Source of the DNA: an uncultured Bacilli bacterium
GTDB lineage: Bacteria > Bacillota_I > Bacilli_A > RF39 > UBA660
Length of the DNA stretch: 10,554 nucleotides
Direction: 5' to 3'
NCBI GenBank assembly: GCA_934148875.1
Contig: CAKPDJ010000043.1
Span: forward strand, 1 to 10,554
A program made the position numbers and the translations under genes. Positions 5,948-10,554 of this stretch are shown here, in pieces. The notes beneath the pieces were generated by a model that worked only from the letters and a program-made list of their open reading frames with translations, did no database searches and was not told where the DNA came from. The first letter of the stretch is position 1. Every line of letters begins with the position of its first letter.

Positions 5948-8900
5948 ATGCAAAAGGCAAAAGTTGATATAGATAAGGATAAAAAAATAAATAGGGATAA
6001 AGAAAACGAAAATAATAAAAAGAAAAGACTTTTAATTATATTATTATGTCTACTTTTATTATGTGTTTTTGGCATTTCTATAACATATGGAAAAGGTATT
6101 TATGTTGCTATAGAAAATCAGATTATTGAAACTTTTAAACTTGATAAACCAAGTTCTCCTGAAATAAATGGTGGTGGAGCTTGGGCTAAAGAGCATATTG
6201 TTAAAGTATCAAAAGATGCCTATACGAAGAATGGTCTAGCATATTATGAGTATTGTGTAACTACTAAGAAGAATGATAAGAACTGTAATTGGGTTAGAAC
6301 AGATACTAAAAATGTTAAGATAACTAATTCAGGAAAATATTATGTAACTTTTAGAGCGGTTGATAATAGTGAAAAAAGAGGAAATGTATCTAATAGAGTA
6401 GTTGCATATGTGGATAATGTAAATCCTGTAATTAAGAAGATAAATGAAAAAGAAATAACTGCTAATAGCATAAGAATAGAAGTAGAAGCAACAGATGAGC
6501 ATAGTGGTATAGCAGAATATTATTACAGTATTGATGGTAGTAATTATGAAAAAGATACTACTACACATACATATTATAATTTAGATGCAAATAAAGAATA
6601 TATCATATATGTTAAAGTTATTGATAAAGTTGGTAATAAAACAATTATAAGTATGCCTATCACCACTAAATCAGATGGAAATGGTGATGGGAAATGTGAT
6701 TTAAATTGCGATACTAATGGTGATGGAAAATGCGATTTAAACTGCGATACTAATGACGATGGTAAGTGTGATTTAAACTGCGATACTAATGGCGATGGTA
6801 AGTGTGATTTAAACTGCGATACTAACGGTGATGATAAATGTGATTTAAATTGCGATACTAACGGTGATGGTAAGTGTGATTTAAACTGCGATACTAACGG
6901 TGATGGTAAGTGTGATTTAAACTGCGATACTGATGGTGATGGTAAGTGTAATTCAAACTGTAAGGATAATGACATTATTACTCCTACTCCAAGTGTATCA
7001 CCAACGCCAAGCACTACACCAACTCCAAGTGTTAGTCCAACACCAAGTGAAACACCTGAACCTACTGTGACACCTACACCTACTTCAACACCAAAACCAG
7101 ATGATAAAGTGATACCAGTAATTAATTTGGATAAAGTACCAGGACAATTTACATATGGTGATAAATATGATTTACCAAGTTATGTCGATTTTGGTACAGA
7201 TACAGGAACATATAATTGTATAGTTGAAGGTAAAGAATATAAAGATACATCAACATTAAAAGTTGGAAAACATTTAATAGTATGTAATGCTACTTCTTCA
7301 CATAATATTCGTGTAATGGTAGAAAAAGAAGTAGAAGTAGTTATGAGTAAAGGAACAGATGAAATACTAGATGGATGGATTAGATTAAATTTATATTATC
7401 CAGATAATTCAACAGATTGGCAGTGGAGACTTGGAAAAGAAGATGAAATTCGTGATGGTTATAACAGTACTGGATGGCAAGATTATACAGGACCTATTCT
7501 AGTTAGATTATCAGATGTTGAAAATATATATATTAGATATAATTTAATGGGAGAGACTTATATTATAGCTCCAACAGGAAAAGTAGGAGTTGATATAGAG
7601 CCAGAAAAATATACATTAAAAGAAAATGAAAAAACAAAAGTAAAAATTTATTATGATAGTGATACAGAAAATAAAGAATATCGTATTGGTAATGGCGAAT
7701 GGGAAGATTATAATGGTGAATTTGAAGTAGGCATAAATACGGTAATAGAAGCAAGAGCTACAAGAAAAGAAAAAGTTTATGATAGTGATGGAAATTATGT
7801 ATATACTAAAACTTTAATGGGAGTTGATAGTGTATTCATTAGCCAATATATTGAAGATTCAACAGGAGGAGGAACAACTGGTGGTGGCTCAACAGGAGGA
7901 GGAACAACTGGTGGTGGTTCAACTGGTGGAGGTAGTACTACTCCAGGGGGAAGTGGAGGTACTACTACTCCTGGTGGCGGAAGTACATCAGGTAGTGGAA
8001 CTACTGAAGGAGGAAGTAGCGGAAGTGTTAGTTATGAACCTGTTAGTAGACCAAATGGAACTACAACAACATCACCTTCTTCAGAAAGTAAACCGTCAAC
8101 ATATTTAGCAGGACCAGTAATAGAATGTAATCCAAGTAGTGAAATAGTTGAAGAGGTAAAAATAACAGTAACACCACAAGAAAAAGCAGATAAAATCTAT
8201 ATTAAAGTAGGTTATTATGGAAGTTATCAAGAATATACAAAACCAATAACATTAACTAGTAATAGTGTAGTTAACGCATATTATATTAGACAATCAGATG
8301 GTAAAGTATCAGATACAAGTTATTATTATGTACAAAATGTTAGGCCGGGAGCAAAACCATATGTAAGAATAGATGCTACACCAAGTAATTATTTAACTAC
8401 AACTCAAAAAGAAGTAAGAGTAAGTATTGGTGGAAGTAACTATGATACATTACAGTATAGTTTAGATGGAATAATGTATTTTGATTATACAGAACCAATT
8501 ATAGTATCAGTAAGTAGTACTATTTATGCTAAAGGAACTAATAGTAAAGGTGAAACAATTGAAAAGTTAACTATTCCAACTTTAACAGTTGAACCACCAA
8601 AGGAAGATATTAATATTTTAATATCATTAAATCCAGAAGAGAACGAAGTAAGTGGATTAGTAAATAAAACAAAAGTAAGTATTAACTATGATGGAAAAGC
8701 TAAAAACAAGTATTATAGAATAGGATATTATGGAAATTGGAAAGAATATACTGGAGAATTTGAAGTAACAGCTAATACAACAGTTTATGCATATGCAACA
8801 GGAGATAATGCTAGTGGATATACAAGTAAACAAATTTCATTTTTAACAACAGGAATAGCTAGTCCTATTATTAATGTAAGTACAAAAAGTATGACTCAAC

Positions 8901-10554
8901 AAGTTAAGGTAAGCATAGATTATGCAAAAACAGCAGATATAATGAGATATCAAATTGGAGATGGACCTATTTTAGATTATAATGGTAGTTTTTATGTATA
9001 TGAAAATACTACTATTAGGGCATACAATAAAGATACATTAGGAAATGAAGCAGAGAGTAAATATGAAATTAATAATATTCTGACTACTCCTAATTATTTG
9101 ATAATAGAAAAAGGTAAATATTATATTATTAAGTTAAACTATCCTGGTTTTGCAGGAGTTAAAGAATATAAGTGGAAAAAAGATGGCGTATGGAAGGAGT
9201 ACGACAGTAAAGGAATACTTTTAATTAAACCAGAATATAAAGATGAATTTGATATGGATGGTAAAGATGGTATTCAAGTAGAAGATGCAAATGGTAATAA
9301 AGTAATATTTACAGACCATTATTATTTAATAGATATTCCATTTAGTGAGTTATCAGAGAATTTATTTATGAGATGGGATACAGCTAGACCACAAGCACCA
9401 ACAATTATATTTGAACCAGATTCTCCAACGAAAGAAACAGAAGTAATAATAAACTATGATAAAACAATAGTTAAGAAGTATTATAAGATAGTATCAGAAG
9501 ATGGAACTGATAGTGGATGGTTAAATTATTCAGGAAGTTTCAAGGTAAATAAAAATGATATAGTAATTTATGCCAAAGGTGAGACAAGAAGTGATATTGA
9601 AAGTAAGATAGGAAGTAGAAAAGTAACAAATATAGATTTAGTAGCACCAGAGATAACTGTTAGAGGAGATTTTACTACACCAAAACAAGTAGTTACAGTA
9701 ACAGTAAATGCATCTGATAATATGATGATGTATAAAGTAAAATGGGCTGAAGGAGAACAAAATGAAAGTTACTTTAGCAAAAATGGAACAACAATTAGAA
9801 ATGGTGGTAACTTTAAGGTTCAGGAAAATGGTAAGTATACTATTTATGCTGTAGATCAAGCAGGAAATGAAACTATTGAAGTTATTGAAATAAGCAATAT
9901 AGATAAAGAAGCACCAAATATTATTATTAATTTATTAACAGAAAAATTTGGAACTGAAGCTTTAGTTAATATTGATTATGGAGATAGTACTACTAAACAA
10001 TATAGAATAGGTGAAGCAAGTACTACATACAAGGATTATACTGGAGATATTACTATTAAATCATATGACGTTATTGATTTAGTTAATGATGATGGAAGTA
10101 TAACTATTTATGCTAGAGGAATAGATGAAGCAGGAAATGTAAAAGAAGTAAGCGAAAAGATTTACGTATTAGATTTAGATATGCCAGCAAGTCCAATTAT
10201 TCATGCTACAGCAGGTTATCCAATACTTACTGAATATGGCGTTAAATTTGCAGATGATAGTTATATTACTTTTGATAATAGAGATGATATTATTAACTAT
10301 TATTCTGTTGATAAAGGAACTACATGGATAGAATATACTGGACCATTTGAAATAACAAGTGGAACTATTATGGCAAGAAGTGTTAAAAGAGAATCAGGAC
10401 TTACTGCAACTTCAAGTAAGGATGTTGAGATACCTAGTGATGCATTGGGAGTAAATGCTTATGATGGTGATGAAAGTACCTCAATTAATTGGTACGGTAC
10501 AAAGATTATTAATGTATCAAAAGAGATGCAGGGAAAGAGTTTAAGTTTAAGTAC
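5948..10554 (+). CDS. Giant membrane-anchored, repeat-rich surface protein (3' end beyond window)
   Basis: The ATG at 5948 follows AGGAGTGG (5936-5943), and the frame stays open to the window edge: 1535 codons with no stop. A charged N-terminus (1-26) precedes a hydrophobic segment (about 27-46, RLLIILLCLLLLCVFGISI) that looks like an uncleaved signal anchor; no lipobox is present. Then follow Ig/FN3-like modules (about 75-240), eight 12-residue Ca-loop/Cys repeats (243-338), a Pro/Thr linker (345-384), an Ig-like module with two Cys (about 390-470), beta modules, a Gly/Ser/Thr linker (638-693), and a series of chitobiase-C/FN3-associated-like modules with YRIG...W..YTG.F.V...T.YA signatures. 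The visible end (AYDGDEST) faintly resembles the start of a discoidin-like domain. The likely role is an extracellular adhesin or carbohydrate-binding scaffold; no enzyme domain is seen. Any cell-wall anchor would lie beyond the edge. Confidence 0.92.
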   Translation, partial: MQKAKVDIDKDKKINRDKENENNKKKRLLIILLCLLLLCVFGISITYGKGIYVAIENQIIETFKLDKPSSPEINGGGAWAKEHIVKVSKDAYTKNGLAYYEYCVTTKKNDKNCNWVRTDTKNVKITNSGKYYVTFRAVDNSEKRGNVSNRVVAYVDNVNPVIKKINEKEITANSIRIEVEATDEHSGIAEYYYSIDGSNYEKDTTTHTYYNLDANKEYIIYVKVIDKVGNKTIISMPITTKSDGNGDGKCDLNCDTNGDGKCDLNCDTNDDGKCDLNCDTNGDGKCDLNCDTNGDDKCDLNCDTNGDGKCDLNCDTNGDGKCDLNCDTDGDGKCNSNCKDNDIITPTPSVSPTPSTTPTPSVSPTPSETPEPTVTPTPTSTPKPDDKVIPVINLDKVPGQFTYGDKYDLPSYVDFGTDTGTYNCIVEGKEYKDTSTLKVGKHLIVCNATSSHNIRVMVEKEVEVVMSKGTDEILDGWIRLNLYYPDNSTDWQWRLGKEDEIRDGYNSTGWQDYTGPILVRLSDVENIYIRYNLMGETYIIAPTGKVGVDIEPEKYTLKENEKTKVKIYYDSDTENKEYRIGNGEWEDYNGEFEVGINTVIEARATRKEKVYDSDGNYVYTKTLMGVDSVFISQYIEDSTGGGTTGGGSTGGGTTGGGSTGGGSTTPGGSGGTTTPGGGSTSGSGTTEGGSSGSVSYEPVSRPNGTTTTSPSSESKPSTYLAGPVIECNPSSEIVEEVKITVTPQEKADKIYIKVGYYGSYQEYTKPITLTSNSVVNAYYIRQSDGKVSDTSYYYVQNVRPGAKPYVRIDATPSNYLTTTQKEVRVSIGGSNYDTLQYSLDGIMYFDYTEPIIVSVSSTIYAKGTNSKGETIEKLTIPTLTVEPPKEDINILISLNPEENEVSGLVNKTKVSINYDGKAKNKYYRIGYYGNWKEYTGEFEVTANTTVYAYATGDNASGYTSKQISFLTTGIASPIINVSTKSMTQQVKVSIDYAKTADIMRYQIGDGPILDYNGSFYVYENTTIRAYNKDTLGNEAESKYEINNILTTPNYLIIEKGKYYIIKLNYPGFAGVKEYKWKKDGVWKEYDSKGILLIKPEYKDEFDMDGKDGIQVEDANGNKVIFTDHYYLIDIPFSELSENLFMRWDTARPQAPTIIFEPDSPTKETEVIINYDKTIVKKYYKIVSEDGTDSGWLNYSGSFKVNKNDIVIYAKGETRSDIESKIGSRKVTNIDLVAPEITVRGDFTTPKQVVTVTVNASDNMMMYKVKWAEGEQNESYFSKNGTTIRNGGNFKVQENGKYTIYAVDQAGNETIEVIEISNIDKEAPNIIINLLTEKFGTEALVNIDYGDSTTKQYRIGEASTTYKDYTGDITIKSYDVIDLVNDDGSITIYARGIDEAGNVKEVSEKIYVLDLDMPASPIIHATAGYPILTEYGVKFADDSYITFDNRDDIINYYSVDKGTTWIEYTGPFEITSGTIMARSVKRESGLTATSSKDVEIPSDALGVNAYDGDESTSINWYGTKIINVSKEMQGKSLSLS
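6674..6961 (+). repeat. Eight tandem 36-bp repeats encoding DTNGDGKCDLNC
   Basis: Eight consecutive 12-codon units encode the consensus DTNGDGKCDLNC, with slight changes in the first (DGNGDGKCDLNC), third (NDDG), fifth (GDDK) and last (DTDGDGKCNSNC). Each has a D-x-N-x-D-G loop like the calcium-binding loops of thrombospondin type 3 or dockerin repeats, plus two Cys four residues apart, giving 16 Cys in a row of eight units. Copies 3-7 are almost identical in DNA, which suggests recent expansion. They may form a rigid, Ca- and disulfide-stabilised stalk. Confidence 0.95.
6980..7099 (+). repeat. Pro/Thr/Ser linker with three degenerate 36-bp units
   Basis: Three 12-codon units follow each other at 6980-7015, 7016-7051 and 7052-7087: TPTPSVSPTPST, TPTPSVSPTPSE and TPEPTVTPTPTS, then TPKP. 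This is a typical extended, possibly glycosylated linker of bacterial surface proteins. Its period equals that of the Ca-loop repeats just before it. Confidence 0.85.
7637..10400 (+). other. Series of chitobiase-C/FN3-associated-like beta modules
   Basis: At least eight divergent copies of a roughly 40-60-residue module share the pattern V.I.YD....YYRIG...W.EYTG.FEV..NT.VYA.A. Clear copies lie near 7637-7759, 8159-8287, 8414-8536, 8672-8803, 8903-9031, 9440-9580, 9956-10138 and 10262-10400. An Ig-like module (about 9656-9900) with a YTIYAVDQAGN ending is interspersed. The pattern resembles the C-terminal domain of chitobiase and the FN3-associated domain, which occur as accessory modules in surface and carbohydrate-active proteins. 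Confidence 0.75.
7859..8026 (+). repeat. Gly/Thr/Ser-rich linker with two 30-bp direct repeats
   Basis: About 56 residues are almost only Gly, Thr and Ser. It begins with two near-identical 10-codon units encoding TGGGTTGGGS at 7862-7891 and 7892-7921, which differ at one third-codon base. It is a flexible hinge between two groups of beta modules and a likely site of repeat-length variation. Confidence 0.9.

Noticed and set aside
6329..6568. Leftward open frame of 79 codons rich in Tyr, Ile and Ser
   Set aside because: Antisense shadow of the surface protein; composition reflects the AT-rich complement. The same holds for the leftward frames at 7563-7754 and 9638-9859.
6674..6961. CRISPR array (36-bp repeats)
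   Set aside because: The repeats are directly adjacent without unique spacers and encode a periodic peptide in the open frame.
6574..7014. 146-codon leftward frame with a repeating LPSPLVSQFKSH-like protein
   Set aside because: The periodicity only mirrors the 36-bp repeats of the sense gene; there is no credible start site.
7824..8108. 94-codon rightward frame rich in Val, Leu, Glu and Gln
   Set aside because: Out-of-frame reading of the Gly/Ser/Thr linker of the surface protein.

Overview
The window comes from a low-GC, AT-rich Gram-positive-type genome (Bacillota or a Mollicutes-related gut lineage). The reasons are strong AGGAG-type ribosome binding sites, a T-box riboswitch, U-tailed hairpin terminators, TTGACA/TATAAT promoters, TGA used as a stop and TGG as Trp. 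The exact lineage cannot be fixed from the sequence; an uncultured gut Bacilli group such as RF39 is only a guess.

Layout, left to right. (1) 1-318 is the 3' end of an unrecognised gene. (2) 335-550 holds a promoter and a complete tRNA-Leu-type T-box leader with specifier codon CTT and its own terminator. (3) 572-3829 is the operon it controls: a small three-helix membrane protein followed by leucyl-tRNA synthetase. The LeuRS is about 940 residues, longer than the usual 800-odd, because a whole Nudix hydrolase domain with a perfect Nudix box is inserted into its CP1 editing domain. (4) 3853-5620 is a separate two-gene cassette with its own promoter region, a long-spaced inverted repeat and a terminator: a HipA-like kinase (HipA_2 type) translationally coupled to a DUF3037-type protein with a long unassigned C-terminal region. 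(5) 5576-5833, on the minus strand, is a small XRE-family repressor. (6) 5834-5947 is a divergent regulatory region with a perfect 14-bp inverted repeat lying across a near-consensus promoter. (7) 5948 to the right edge, still open, is a very large membrane-anchored surface protein of at least 1535 residues. It carries eight 12-residue Ca-loop/Cys repeats, a Pro/Thr linker, a Gly/Ser/Thr linker and about eight chitobiase-C/FN3-associated-like beta modules.

The leucine operon should be switched on when uncharged tRNA-Leu accumulates. The HipA_2/DUF3037 pair looks like an independent accessory (toxin-like or defence-like) cassette. The XRE protein most plausibly binds the inverted repeat and controls the surface protein, itself, or both. 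The most unusual observations are the Nudix domain embedded in the LeuRS editing domain, the HipA_2/DUF3037 cassette, and the repressor/operator/giant surface protein module.
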